DNA of 64,000 nucleotides from Planctomicrobium sp051466335 (GTDB lineage: Bacteria > Planctomycetota > Planctomycetia > Planctomycetales > Planctomycetaceae), in NCBI RefSeq assembly GCF_051466335.1, contig NZ_CP195793.1, forward strand, positions 3,224,001 to 3,288,000, written 5' to 3'. A program made the position numbers and the translations under genes. Of this stretch, positions 9,379-18,294 are shown piece by piece. The notes below the pieces were generated by a model. That model did not search any database. It saw only the letters and a program-made list of their open reading frames with translations, and had not been told where the DNA came from. The stretch's first letter is position 1. Each line of letters starts with the position of its first letter.

Positions 9379-10435
9379 TTCGTTCAAAGCGGACATTGCG
9401 GACGGGCTCCAGATTTTCGCCGACTTCCAGCGTGTAGATCTGATAATCCGAAGCACCAAGCACTTGTTCAGGCTTTTCGAAATAGTCGGCGAGAAACTCG
9501 CGACAATCTGACAACAGAGCTTGAGAATCGGGCCGCAACTGAGATCTCGCCCCGATCAACAAGCGATATTTTCCTGGCCTTGAGACCTGAACGTCATACA
9601 TTCCGGCGTCGTTGGTCAATTGAAACCCGCCGCCCAACCGCTCAACAGAAAGAGCGAGAATCTGCTGATCCACGTCGTCCGCACCAATACGAAATCCGGT
9701 TGCTGACAGCTTTGAACTCCCGACTCGCTTCAGTGGAAGAACCAACACTCTTGCGCCTGCCTCGGGACGATCCTCTCCAGTTGGCTGCTCAACGGTGACA
9801 CTCCCCGTGACTCGTAAATCGACTGTCGAATCTCCCTTTTCAGCGACATGAGGGAACACAACTGCTGGAGAGTCATGCTCCTCAGGATTCGACACGCCAG
9901 AAACACGGTGCGAAAAATGACTCGAGAGCATTCCCCCCAGAACCCCGCCGGCAGCCATTCCAACCAACAGGAGCACACCTGTCTTCAATAAGGAATTTCG
10001 ATTGCGCGACTGCTTCGTGGAAGGGCGTTCCTCGCGCGCCAAACCCTCGAGAATCTGTCCCGATGAAAGCGACTCTTCGTTTCCACTATCTTCAGAAACT
10101 CTCACGATCGGTTCAGCCACGTATCCCGCGTCACGTTGAGGGAGAACAAAAACCTCCGCGTGCTGAAAACTTGGACGCTCGACACGTTCCGCCCTCGCCA
10201 ATGGAGGATCAGAATCCTCATTCGGAAGTTCTAACTCGAGTAGAGAAGCAATGACGACCTTCAGATCTGCAGCATCTTCACCCGGTATCGGCGGTGGAAC
10301 GGCATTATGCAATCCCGCGATTCCAGGCACTAGCAGGCTTTCTCCGCAGGCTGGGCAATCTGCGGTGCGTCCTGCGTGGCTCATAGCGATCCCCAATAAC
10401 TGATCGCATTGAGGACAGTAAAATTTGATGGGCAT
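9374..10435 (-). CDS. Zinc-ribbon, single-pass membrane protein of unknown function
   Basis: About 353 residues. It starts MPIKFYCPQCDQLLG with a CxxC...CxxC zinc ribbon (FYCPQC, then DCPACGE about 25 residues later). A long polar linker follows, then one membrane segment (LLLVGMAAGGVLGGML, about residue 160), then an external or periplasmic domain of about 180 residues with beta-rich sequence such as DAGMYDVQVSRPGKYRLLIG that resembles carboxypeptidase-regulatory-like folds. An N-terminal cytoplasmic zinc ribbon plus one membrane segment is common among planctomycete proteins. The ATG at 10435 is preferred because it opens the zinc ribbon; a longer frame reaches 10516. No function can be named. 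Confidence 0.72.
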   Translation of the reverse strand: MPIKFYCPQCDQLLGIAMSHAGRTADCPACGESLLVPGIAGLHNAVPPPIPGEDAADLKVVIASLLELELPNEDSDPPLARAERVERPSFQHAEVFVLPQRDAGYVAEPIVRVSEDSGNEESLSSGQILEGLAREERPSTKQSRNRNSLLKTGVLLLVGMAAGGVLGGMLSSHFSHRVSGVSNPEEHDSPAVVFPHVAEKGDSTVDLRVTGSVTVEQPTGEDRPEAGARVLVLPLKRVGSSKLSATGFRIGADDVDQQILALSVERLGGGFQLTNDAGMYDVQVSRPGKYRLLIGARSQLRPDSQALLSDCREFLADYFEKPEQVLGASDYQIYTLEVGENLEPVRNVRFERN

Positions 10436-10794
10436 CTTCACCTTCGCCCCGAGCTCATACCACGAGGAAATCGCCCTAAAAAAGCGTCCAGAGGTCCCCG
10501 ACAAACATTCAATCAACGTTTGGCAACGACTTTGCCGATCTTACCGATAATCCATAGGGGTGAAACGGCGAACCGGCAACATTTGCCCGCCCAAGGCTGA
10601 TTGACCGCGTTGGAAATCAATCCTCACTGTTCGAGTTCACGGAAACAAGTCACCCTGAACGCCGTGACTCGAGCTGTGCTTTGATTCTACCCGTTTAGCT
10701 CCTAACTGATCAGTGCACTTTTACGTCGATTTTCGATTCCCTGTCCTGCAGCGACTGATCCTGTGTTCAGAGACTCGACGACGCTGAGCGTCCC
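10436..10794. other. Divergent intergenic region
   Basis: 359 bases between two divergently transcribed genes. It must hold both promoters. I found no convincing -35/-10 pair, hairpin, RNA gene or reading frame in it. Confidence 0.4.
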
Positions 10795-12804
10795 ATGGCC
10801 CGCAAACATCGCCCCGAGATCACGTTCCACTCCGGATCATTTCTGGACGTGCTGTGCAATATGGTGGGAATCCTCATCATCCTGATCGCGGTCGTCGGAA
10901 TGCGAGTCGCCAATAAAGACGAACCAGAGGATGATTCCCCTGTCGATGACGCACAGCAAGTCGCCGAAATTCCAGCCCCCCCTCCCGTACCTGCAGTCAC
11001 GGCAAAGGTGATCCCGCCTCCAGAGCCGATCCCAGAGCTGAAACCAATCATCGATCCGATGATTGAAGTTCGACGTCGCGAACGCGAAGCGAAGCTGGCA
11101 GCATACGCCGCCGAAGTTGAAGCCCACGAACGCAGGAGTCGTGAGAAACTCAACGAATGGGAAACACAACTCACTCAAGTCTCCCATGAGAATCAGGTAC
11201 TCGTCGAGAATAAAGAGAAGGCGAAGCTCGCTGTGGAAGAGACCGCGAGATTGCTCGCGGAAGAGACGGAGAGATTCAACAAACTCGCTGCCCTCGTGGC
11301 CGCTGCTGAAAAACAAAACGCAGACATCCACAAAACCGAAAGCCAATTGCAGAAAATGGCGCTGGACCTAATGCAGCGGCGTCAGGAATTGCAGAAAGAA
11401 CTCGACGCTCAGCAAGTTGCGAAAGCGATCCGCAAACCGGTCTATACTGTCGTCGCACATGATGGAAGTTCGGGAACCAATCGTCGGCCGATTCTCATCG
11501 AATGCCGGGCTGATGGTTTGATGTTTGCCTCGGAAAAGATCGAAATCTCTGCGAAGAACCTTAACGATTATTCGCCAGAGCAGAACCCACTTCTCGCTGG
11601 CACGGAAGCACTGATCGATTACTGGTCATTGCGAGACAAGCAGGAAGGAATTCAGTCCGCCCCTTACGTGCTGCTGATTGTTCGGCCCGGCGGAACGATC
11701 GGCTTCTATGTCGCCCGTGAATATCTGGAAAAGCTGAATCAGGACTACGGTTACGAGTTGGTTCCTGATGGTGCCGATATCAAATGGCCAGAAGCAGATC
11801 CGCAAGCTGTTGAGATCTGCAGGGCGGCTGTGGAAAGAGCCTCGCATGAGCGGAAAGTGCTCGGCGGACTCGGCGGTGCGTTTGGACGCGGTCGCAACCC
11901 GGATTCGACTGGCGGAGGAAGTGGACGGGAACCTCGTAGTCGATCAATTGGGTCGGAAAACAATATTGTCGGCGCCAATGGGAATTTCGCTCTCGAAGAA
12001 GTCGAGAAGCTGAGAAACGGGTCTCCTCGCGACTCGATTGGAATGCTCAGTCCTGAATGGAACCGGCAACGACAGGGACTGCGATCCGAAGCTGCTGGGT
12101 CCAACGAACAGGCTTCGAGTGTGAGCAGACTTCAGGCCGAAGAGGAGGCGATCCGTCGCGAGATGCAGGGTGCCATGTCACAGGCGCAGCAGAATGCGGG
12201 ACCAGGCAGCCCTGCTGCAACTGGTCGTCAGGGTCTCGGTCAGCCAGACTCACAAACATTCAATTCACGAGTGGAATCCGCATCGCGAAATGGACTGAGT
12301 GATCAACCGTCTCAGAGCAACGCCGGGCAATGGGAAGCTGGCAACGGTCAAGCTCAAGGCGGAGCGAGTGGAATGTCCTCTGGTGCCGGAAGTCCAAAAC
12401 GAGCAGGCGATCCATTGGAGCTTCCTCCTTCGCCGATCCGGGAACGGGTCGATGGCATGCCGCAAGACGGTGGGAAAGATCGCCAATGGGGCAAGCCGAA
12501 TCGAGGTGGATCGATCGGCATCGAGAAGGAACTTGTACTACATCTGAAAGCCGATCGAGTTGAGATCGAAAATGGATCTTCTGCCCGGATCCCGGACGCA
12601 ATCAGTCGGGTCGAATTCCAGGAACTGATCGCCACGATGATTCAGGTGGAGGCGAACAGTTGGGGTGATGCACCAGCGAAATTTGTCTGGCGTCCCCGAC
12701 TGAAAATTGTCGTTCATCAAGGGAGCCATCAACAATACATCTGGATGAAAGAACTCATCCAACATTGGGGCTTTACATCGAAAGTGGAACAGGCGCCAAA
12801 GTAA
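10795..12804 (+). CDS. TolR/ExbD-like membrane-anchored protein, paralog 1
   Basis: A 669-residue protein with a short basic N-terminus and one membrane segment preceded by an aspartate, SFLDVLCNMVGILIILIAVV (residues 14-33). The layout resembles the TolR/ExbD/MotB anchor, where an Asp at the membrane edge is part of a proton path; that comparison is my inference. After it come a proline-rich stretch, a coiled coil (about 90-200, with many Glu/Lys/Gln), a beta-rich domain (about 215-345), a long Gly/Ser/Gln-rich linker, and a final folded domain (about 570-669). The next gene has the same N-terminal segment and a related middle domain. No TolQ/ExbB/MotA partner is next to it. No function is established. 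Confidence 0.75.
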   Translation: MARKHRPEITFHSGSFLDVLCNMVGILIILIAVVGMRVANKDEPEDDSPVDDAQQVAEIPAPPPVPAVTAKVIPPPEPIPELKPIIDPMIEVRRREREAKLAAYAAEVEAHERRSREKLNEWETQLTQVSHENQVLVENKEKAKLAVEETARLLAEETERFNKLAALVAAAEKQNADIHKTESQLQKMALDLMQRRQELQKELDAQQVAKAIRKPVYTVVAHDGSSGTNRRPILIECRADGLMFASEKIEISAKNLNDYSPEQNPLLAGTEALIDYWSLRDKQEGIQSAPYVLLIVRPGGTIGFYVAREYLEKLNQDYGYELVPDGADIKWPEADPQAVEICRAAVERASHERKVLGGLGGAFGRGRNPDSTGGGSGREPRSRSIGSENNIVGANGNFALEEVEKLRNGSPRDSIGMLSPEWNRQRQGLRSEAAGSNEQASSVSRLQAEEEAIRREMQGAMSQAQQNAGPGSPAATGRQGLGQPDSQTFNSRVESASRNGLSDQPSQSNAGQWEAGNGQAQGGASGMSSGAGSPKRAGDPLELPPSPIRERVDGMPQDGGKDRQWGKPNRGGSIGIEKELVLHLKADRVEIENGSSARIPDAISRVEFQELIATMIQVEANSWGDAPAKFVWRPRLKIVVHQGSHQQYIWMKELIQHWGFTSKVEQAPK

Positions 12805-12879
12805 CTTCCAATATTGAATTCCCGTGCAGTTCCAGTTTCTCAAACCCTCACCAAAAACGAACATCCCTGCCGAGATCCC

Positions 12880-14019
12880 ATGTCACGTCACCACGATGAA
12901 GAACTCCTGTTCGGCGCAGACTCCTTTCTGGATGTTCTGAGCAACATGGTTGGGATTCTGATTATCCTCATCGTAGTTGTTCTGGGAATGCGCGTTGCCA
13001 AACCACATGAGCCTGTCGTTGCAGCTACGGAGACCGACGAAACACTTGTGGCTGTCGCTGAAGAGCCAGAACTGATTTCCGTTCCAACTCCAGAGCCAGC
13101 GCCCGAACCTGAGCCTATTGTCGTCGAGGTTGAAGAACCAGAACTTCCTCTCACATTTCCTCCACTCCCTGAACTTGTTCCGACGCCTGAGATGATCGCA
13201 AAAGCGAAGGAACTGCGCGATCATAGGCTGAAACTGACAGATGAGATCGCGAGGTTGAAGGAGAAGGAGGAGGAAAAGAAACAAACCTATCTGACCCGCG
13301 TCCAGCAGATACAGGCACTTCAAGTGCAGATGTCGAAGCAAGCGGAAACACTGAAGTACGACCGATCCCAAGCAACTCAACTAGAAACCAACGTCGTCGA
13401 ACTTCAATCGGAAGTCGCAGCTCTTCATCAGAGAATTGTTGACAGCGATCCTGATGAGGGACCAGTCGAGGTGCTGAAGCACCGTCTCCCGCCCATCGGT
13501 CGCGTTGTCACTGGCGACGAAATTCACTTCCGCCTGCACGGTAACAAGGTCTCTCGTGTTCCCGTGACCGATCTGGTTCAGGAAGTACAGCGGGACATCG
13601 AGCGCCGAAAAGAAATCCTGCTGAACCGCACGTTCTATCAGGGAACGTCCCGAGCGATCGAGGGTTACAACATGGAATACGTCTTACAGCGGCTCAGCCT
13701 GAGCGTCTCTGATCAGCTTCGGAGCGGAACCGGAACCGTCAAGATTGGTGTCACCAGTTGGGTGATCAAACCCGTCGGCCCCCTGCACTCGGAAACGGCC
13801 GAGCAAGCATTGCAGGAAGGTTCAGTATTCCATCAATCACTTTTGCTCGCTGGTCCAACAGCGACCGTTACGTTCTGGGTATATCCCGACAGTTTCGACA
13901 TTCATCAGAAACTCACGTCTGCGACACGCGATGCGAATTTCTGGGTGGCATCTCGACCACTCCCAGAAGGAGTCCCGATTGCCGGGTCCCCTCAAGGTTC
14001 GAAGTCCGTGGCACAATAA
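12880..14019 (+). CDS. TolR/ExbD-like membrane-anchored protein, paralog 2
   Basis: About 379 residues. The N-terminus (SFLDVLSNMVGILIILIVVV) is almost identical to that of the previous gene, followed by the same GMRVA(K/N) exit. Next come a Pro/Glu-rich spacer, a coiled coil (about 110-185), and a C-terminal domain whose TVTFWVYPDSFDIHQKL region aligns with IGFYVAREYLEKLNQ of paralog 1. It is shorter because it lacks the low-complexity linker. The ATG at 12880 is chosen because homology with paralog 1 begins there; a longer frame from 12814 adds unrelated residues. The 75-base gap from the upstream stop suggests one transcript. It may form a heteromer with paralog 1. Confidence 0.75.
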   Translation: MSRHHDEELLFGADSFLDVLSNMVGILIILIVVVLGMRVAKPHEPVVAATETDETLVAVAEEPELISVPTPEPAPEPEPIVVEVEEPELPLTFPPLPELVPTPEMIAKAKELRDHRLKLTDEIARLKEKEEEKKQTYLTRVQQIQALQVQMSKQAETLKYDRSQATQLETNVVELQSEVAALHQRIVDSDPDEGPVEVLKHRLPPIGRVVTGDEIHFRLHGNKVSRVPVTDLVQEVQRDIERRKEILLNRTFYQGTSRAIEGYNMEYVLQRLSLSVSDQLRSGTGTVKIGVTSWVIKPVGPLHSETAEQALQEGSVFHQSLLLAGPTATVTFWVYPDSFDIHQKLTSATRDANFWVASRPLPEGVPIAGSPQGSKSVAQ

Positions 14020-14064
14020 GCTGACCACCGCGGACTCAACTGGACGGCGAGTCATTTCCGTTCT

Positions 14065-15531
14065 CTACTGCTGCCAGCCGTTGAGATAGGAGAACGTGAA
14101 AACATCGACAAGATTCTCTGTTGTGGCGTTAATTCCTAAACGGACGTAGCGACGGTCAGCGGAGATGACTGCCTGACCCGTCATTTCGCTGCCAGTGCCA
14201 GCAGTCTGAATAATTGGCTGAAATCCAACATTGCCACCCCGAGCTCGATTCAGCTGCATCCCCTGGCGACTTTCGCGAAACTGTCGTGCCACCTCAGCCG
14301 CACGCGGATCACGTTGACGCAGTTGAACGGGCTCACTGGCCGCCTGCAAAGCGCTCAGTGTGTCAGATGGGTTACGTTCAGTCAGAATCGTCACATGACG
14401 TGGAGTTGTACGTCTTCCCTCGGCCAAATCGAATGTGAGCATGACCTCATCATCTTCGATAACGAGGGTTCGAACCACCCGACTCTGATCCGGCATCCCT
14501 TCACGGAAAACGACGGTCAGCGTCGCTCGATTTCCAACGAGCGTTCCGCCGGAATTCTTCACCCGCACGCGATATGTTCCAGCGATACCGCGGGGGCAAA
14601 CATAGGCTTCGTAACAGTCCTTTGAGTCCGGGCCAATCCCATCATGCAGAAATATTCCACCTGTCACCGTTTCCAGGTGTTGAATTGAACAGACTGCACC
14701 TGTCGGCTCTTCCACTTCCATGTCGAGATCAGCTTCGCCATTCCATTCAAGACGGATCGAAAGATCTCTGCTCTTGGCTTCTTTCCAACTCTGCTCGAGC
14801 CTCTTTACCAATTCATGATCATTCGCCTTGGAGGCCCGACCGATGGCATCTTTCAACGCTGCGTCGGCCAGTTTGTGTTCTTTGGCGTAGTCGGGTTGCC
14901 AGTGATTCAGCAGAATTCCTTCGGCAGCCCATTGAATCTCGTCCACATTCCCTGTCTGAGTCGCCAGTTTCAATCCCAGCACGTATGGCTCAGATCGCTC
15001 AGGAAGCAATCGGGAGGCCTGATGATAGAGCGCTAATGCCGCTTCCTTTCGCCCAAACCGGTTCAAATATGCCCCGGAGTACATCATGGTCGAGTAATCC
15101 GCCTCTCCGAAATCGGAAAGTGACAAGACCACGCGTTCGATCGACTCCTTTGGATAGTTCTCGATTTCCATGTTGAGAGCGAGTACTTCATACATCCACG
15201 GTTGAGCCTGCCCATGCAGCATGGCAGCCTGCAGACACGCAATCACCTGTGGATATTGCTTGTCCTGATGCAGCTTCATGACCCAGAAACTCACCTGATT
15301 CGGTGAAGGTTTCCGAGTGGAGAAGAGTTTGTCCCAGACCTCAGCCGGATTCCCGGTGCTCAGGTCGGGCATTGGGACATCCTTTTCGTACTCGAATAAG
15401 AACCGCTCTTTTGCAGCAGCATTATTCGATTTAGTCGCCCCTGTGGCAGGCTTCCCTTGCTGCAAAACAAAAGCAGGGTCCGCTCCTATTGGAGTCGCAC
15501 CCTGCTCTTTCTTCTGACCGGCATTCAACAC
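14065..15531 (-). CDS. TPR-like plus DUF2135-like protein, probable 3' part of a frameshifted VWA gene
   Basis: A 488-codon frame. Residues 60-260 look like tetratricopeptide-type helices (SGAYLNRFGRKEAALALYHQ and similar). Residues 270-390 (LEWNGEADLDMEVEEPTG...) resemble DUF2135/YfaP-like beta domains. The C-terminus is polar. There is no signal peptide and the first codon is GTG inside a hairpin. The same frame stays open upstream through IQLAQAEKPVLNAG to a nine-A tract in the last codons of the VWA gene, where a -1 shift would join the two. An alternative independent start is the ATG at 15372, which has AAAGGA seven bases before it. Homopolymer error in the assembly would explain the split equally well. 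Confidence 0.65.
   Translation of the reverse strand: MLNAGQKKEQGATPIGADPAFVLQQGKPATGATKSNNAAAKERFLFEYEKDVPMPDLSTGNPAEVWDKLFSTRKPSPNQVSFWVMKLHQDKQYPQVIACLQAAMLHGQAQPWMYEVLALNMEIENYPKESIERVVLSLSDFGEADYSTMMYSGAYLNRFGRKEAALALYHQASRLLPERSEPYVLGLKLATQTGNVDEIQWAAEGILLNHWQPDYAKEHKLADAALKDAIGRASKANDHELVKRLEQSWKEAKSRDLSIRLEWNGEADLDMEVEEPTGAVCSIQHLETVTGGIFLHDGIGPDSKDCYEAYVCPRGIAGTYRVRVKNSGGTLVGNRATLTVVFREGMPDQSRVVRTLVIEDDEVMLTFDLAEGRRTTPRHVTILTERNPSDTLSALQAASEPVQLRQRDPRAAEVARQFRESRQGMQLNRARGGNVGFQPIIQTAGTGSEMTGQAVISADRRYVRLGINATTENLVDVFTFSYLNGWQQ
15472..15506 (-). terminator. Terminator-like hairpin inside the TPR frame
   Basis: On the minus strand AGCAGGGT pairs with ACCCTGCT around an inner CTCC/GGAG stem, followed by TTTTGTTTT. 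It lies 52 bases after the VWA stop, where a terminator for that gene would be expected, yet it is inside the open frame that continues downstream. Confidence 0.55.
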
Positions 15532-15548
15532 AGGCTTTTCAGCCTGTG
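15529..15548 (-). other. Perfect GAAA-loop hairpin downstream of the A9 tract
   Basis: In the minus-strand RNA, CACAGGCU and AGCCUGUG form an eight-pair perfect stem closed by a GAAA tetraloop. It starts 21 bases after the nine-A tract, and its 3' arm contains the GTG that opens the 488-codon frame. It could stimulate frameshifting or hide the GTG start. Confidence 0.55.
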
Positions 15549-15557
15549 CAAGTTGAA

Positions 15558-18170
15558 TTACAGCGTCGGTTTTTTTTTAGCTGCTTCGACGGCAGACTTC
15601 AGCTGGCTTGGACCGCCGGAGAGCGGCGTCGCAGGAATGCTTTGCATCATCCCCATACCGCCCATTCCCATGCCACCCATTCCCATGCCGCCCATGCCGC
15701 CGCCCATCCCCATGCCACCCATGCCGCCACCCATCCCCATGCCGCCCATGCCGCCGCCCATCCCCATGCCGCCCATGCCGCCGCCCATTGGCTGCACTGG
15801 AATGACAAGGTCTGCGACCGGATAAACACGAGTTTGCATCTCTGCATTCGCTTTTGTGACGGTTGTGATTTTCATCACTTCATCTTCGATGATGTAGGTG
15901 AGCTCAGCATCACCAGCGACCTTCTCGAGCATCAACTTCAGAGCATTACGGAACTTGATTCCCGAAATGACCAGATTGATTTCCAGATCGTCGGAAACAG
16001 ATTCATCTTCCAACGCTTTAGTATCCAGAATGATCGGGATGTTATGCTGCGTTGCGAGGAACGAGATTGCGTCCTTGAGTGGAGTTCCTGGGAACTCCAC
16101 GCTGGTCTGTTGCTCGAGGACGTCGTAAATCTTCTTCTCGTTTTCGCTGTCGAGTTTCAGGTCCACAGACTTCCACTTCTGACGCATCTTGGTCAACGCC
16201 CACCAAACTTCTGCAGGCGGGTAGTTCAACGGTGGCTCATCAGGAAACGGAACGTGCGACAGTTCGACTTGATGCAGCGTCTCGAGCAACTTATCAGCTC
16301 GGAGATATCGCAAGCGACTTGCCTTATCAACCTGTCCAGCAGCTTCCGTCAAGGTGACGGTTGCAGCACCAATCGCACTTCCTGGGAAGTCGCTCAGCAC
16401 GATACGAGCCTGAGCTTCCGCATCTTCGAATGCCTGTGGATTTCCTCGATATGCATCCACCATCAAGGTACGAATGCGGTCAACCATCTGCTCGAGCTGC
16501 AAATCGCGTTCTGTTGCGTAGTCGATCAGAAGTGTTGTCACTTCCAGTTCAGCACGCAATCGCTGTGCTTCCTGAGCACGAGCATCGTACATCTCACGGC
16601 GGTTCTTCACGTCACGGCGAATTGATTCAACGCGGCGGAGAAGATTGTTTGCGAGTTCAGCTGGGACATCGGTTGCCGACTTGATCGTCGCACGAGCCCG
16701 GTCCAGGACCCCTTCAGCCTGAGCCCCCATTGAGTTCTCGACGAACTCATAGGCTTGCTCAATTTGCATCTCAACTTCACGCTGGAGCTTTTGGCCCTTG
16801 GCCTGCACCATTGCCTGATAGTTGATGATGTTATCGTTACCGGCCGGGAATTCTCGATCAGCCAGACCAGCAGGCACTGGCGTTTCTGGGGCAGGAATCG
16901 ATGGGACATCGTCGTCGATATCCGGTCCACCAAATGCTCCGGTTCCGGGCAATTGTGCAACCAGCATCGCGCCGGCCTGAGCTTTATCGGCAAGGATGTC
17001 CGCGTGTGTGTTTAACGGATCAACGTTCTTCAAGACAGCGGCGATGTTCTCAGCTTGAGTCAGATCACCGTTTGCCAGCGCCCTCTCCCCTTCTGCAGAG
17101 ATCAGGGTAATCTGGTCTTCAAACGATTGATGGGCAAGATTGACCATCCAATCGCCAGCCATGCCAATCGCAACACCGTCTGTTGCTTTCGCATCGCGCC
17201 AGAAGTTCGTGAGGAATGTGTTTCCGAAATCTCGCTTAATCTCTGGGATTTCGAAGGTGATCGTCTGCTGAACGCCGCCGACCGCCCCTGTCACAGAGAT
17301 TTTCGCTCCCTCTTTGATGTCGCCGCCAACCAGATAAACGGTTTCACGGTCTGATCGCATTGGGAGCGGGCGATTTGGCAGAAGTTCAACATCTGCCTCG
17401 CTCACGCGAACGCTTTCTGGATAGAATACCCCAACATGAGTTGCGTTGGCGAGAAGTGCACCGACTTCTTGAGTTTGTGAATTGGAGTTGGTCCATTCGT
17501 CCTGCATGACGAATCCACCAGTCTCTTCACCGAGAATTCCCATCAATCGAACGTCTGTTTTGGAACCGACAGCAAACGAGTGAACTGGAATTTTCACGTC
17601 GCGCAGGCCACCAGTCAGTTCCTTCAACTCCGCTGGCTGAAAGTAATGAGCCGAGCTCATTCCATCGCCGATGATGAGGATTGAACCGTTCTGTTCCCCT
17701 GCCAATTGCTCCTTAGCAGCGAGCAATGCCGACTTCAGATTTGATGATCCCGCTGGAAAACGGGTTTTCAGACTGACCTCAGATTGTGTCTGAGCGTCCT
17801 TTGGAGTGGTCCAACCTGCGGTTAACGGTGCTGTACGCACATCGTAGGCGAGAACCGAAACACGATCGCCAGTTGGAAGTGAATTCAGAAAGTTCGCAAG
17901 GACTGAAGTTGCCATCAGTCTGTGCTCACCAATCTGGCTAGCTGAGGTATCGAGTAAGACCACATGGCTTACGACACCGCGGTCTGCAACCTTCTCTTGG
18001 AAAGGAAGGGAGATCGAGCCGATCTTTTGCCCGTCAACACTTTCGTAAGTGCGGACGACCAGGTCTCCAGCAAATGTAAACGTTGTTCCGAGACTCGCAC
18101 CGGCCAATGCAAAGCCCGTGAGTGCAGCAGGAAACCAACCGCGTACAGATCGCCAAGTGTTCTTCGTCAT
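15558..18170 (-). CDS. Secreted VWA-domain protein with coiled coil and STN-like domain
   Basis: About 870 residues. Order: signal peptide (about 1-34), a von Willebrand factor A domain with an intact MIDAS start DTSAS (about 74-78) and later GDGMSSA, a linker, a long helical or coiled-coil region (about 430-640), then a secretin/TonB short N-terminal (STN)-like domain near residues 690-790 (FLATQHNIPIILD... NALKLMLEKV...). Last is a Gly/Met-rich repeat and the tail AAKKKPTL. VWA domains bind ligands through a metal; STN domains occur in outer-membrane machines. The ATG at 18170 is chosen over 18176 because GGAG then sits six bases upstream. The final lysines are encoded by a nine-A tract that allows fusion to the next frame. 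Confidence 0.82.
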   Translation of the reverse strand: MTKNTWRSVRGWFPAALTGFALAGASLGTTFTFAGDLVVRTYESVDGQKIGSISLPFQEKVADRGVVSHVVLLDTSASQIGEHRLMATSVLANFLNSLPTGDRVSVLAYDVRTAPLTAGWTTPKDAQTQSEVSLKTRFPAGSSNLKSALLAAKEQLAGEQNGSILIIGDGMSSAHYFQPAELKELTGGLRDVKIPVHSFAVGSKTDVRLMGILGEETGGFVMQDEWTNSNSQTQEVGALLANATHVGVFYPESVRVSEADVELLPNRPLPMRSDRETVYLVGGDIKEGAKISVTGAVGGVQQTITFEIPEIKRDFGNTFLTNFWRDAKATDGVAIGMAGDWMVNLAHQSFEDQITLISAEGERALANGDLTQAENIAAVLKNVDPLNTHADILADKAQAGAMLVAQLPGTGAFGGPDIDDDVPSIPAPETPVPAGLADREFPAGNDNIINYQAMVQAKGQKLQREVEMQIEQAYEFVENSMGAQAEGVLDRARATIKSATDVPAELANNLLRRVESIRRDVKNRREMYDARAQEAQRLRAELEVTTLLIDYATERDLQLEQMVDRIRTLMVDAYRGNPQAFEDAEAQARIVLSDFPGSAIGAATVTLTEAAGQVDKASRLRYLRADKLLETLHQVELSHVPFPDEPPLNYPPAEVWWALTKMRQKWKSVDLKLDSENEKKIYDVLEQQTSVEFPGTPLKDAISFLATQHNIPIILDTKALEDESVSDDLEINLVISGIKFRNALKLMLEKVAGDAELTYIIEDEVMKITTVTKANAEMQTRVYPVADLVIPVQPMGGGMGGMGMGGGMGGMGMGGGMGGMGMGGGMGGMGMGGMGMGGMGMMQSIPATPLSGGPSQLKSAVEAAKKKPTL
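15570..15578 (-). other. A9 slippage tract at the 3' end of the VWA gene
   Basis: Read on the minus strand: GCT AAA AAA AAA CCG ACG CTG TAA. Adding one A, or a -1 slip, gives AAA ACC GAC GCT GTA ATT and stays open into the TPR/DUF2135-like frame. Nine-A runs are known slippage sites; the Thermus dnaX case is the classic one. Confidence 0.6.
15654..15790 (-). repeat. In-frame 27-bp minisatellite encoding Gly-Met repeats
   Basis: Tandem units of about 27 bases encode the nine-residue unit GGGMGGMGM, with 3' units shortened to GGMGM. There are about three full units plus partial ones. It lies after the STN-like domain and forms a flexible low-complexity linker. Confidence 0.8.
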
Positions 18171-18260
18171 CGTCATCTCCGGGCCGTAGCCACTGCTCCA
18201 GAACAGGAGTAATCACCAGGCAAAGGAACCTAGGGGTATTTGAGCAGACTAGTGGTGATC

Positions 18261-18294
18261 AAAAAACAGGTTGCATTGTATCTCAGCAATGCAA
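18261..18294 (-). terminator. Possible terminator for the 18.4-18.9 kb gene
   Basis: On the minus strand TTGCATTG pairs with CAATGCAA (eight pairs) and a six-T run follows after four to five bases. It lies about 130 bases after the stop of the upstream small gene and before the VWA gene start. Confidence 0.5.
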
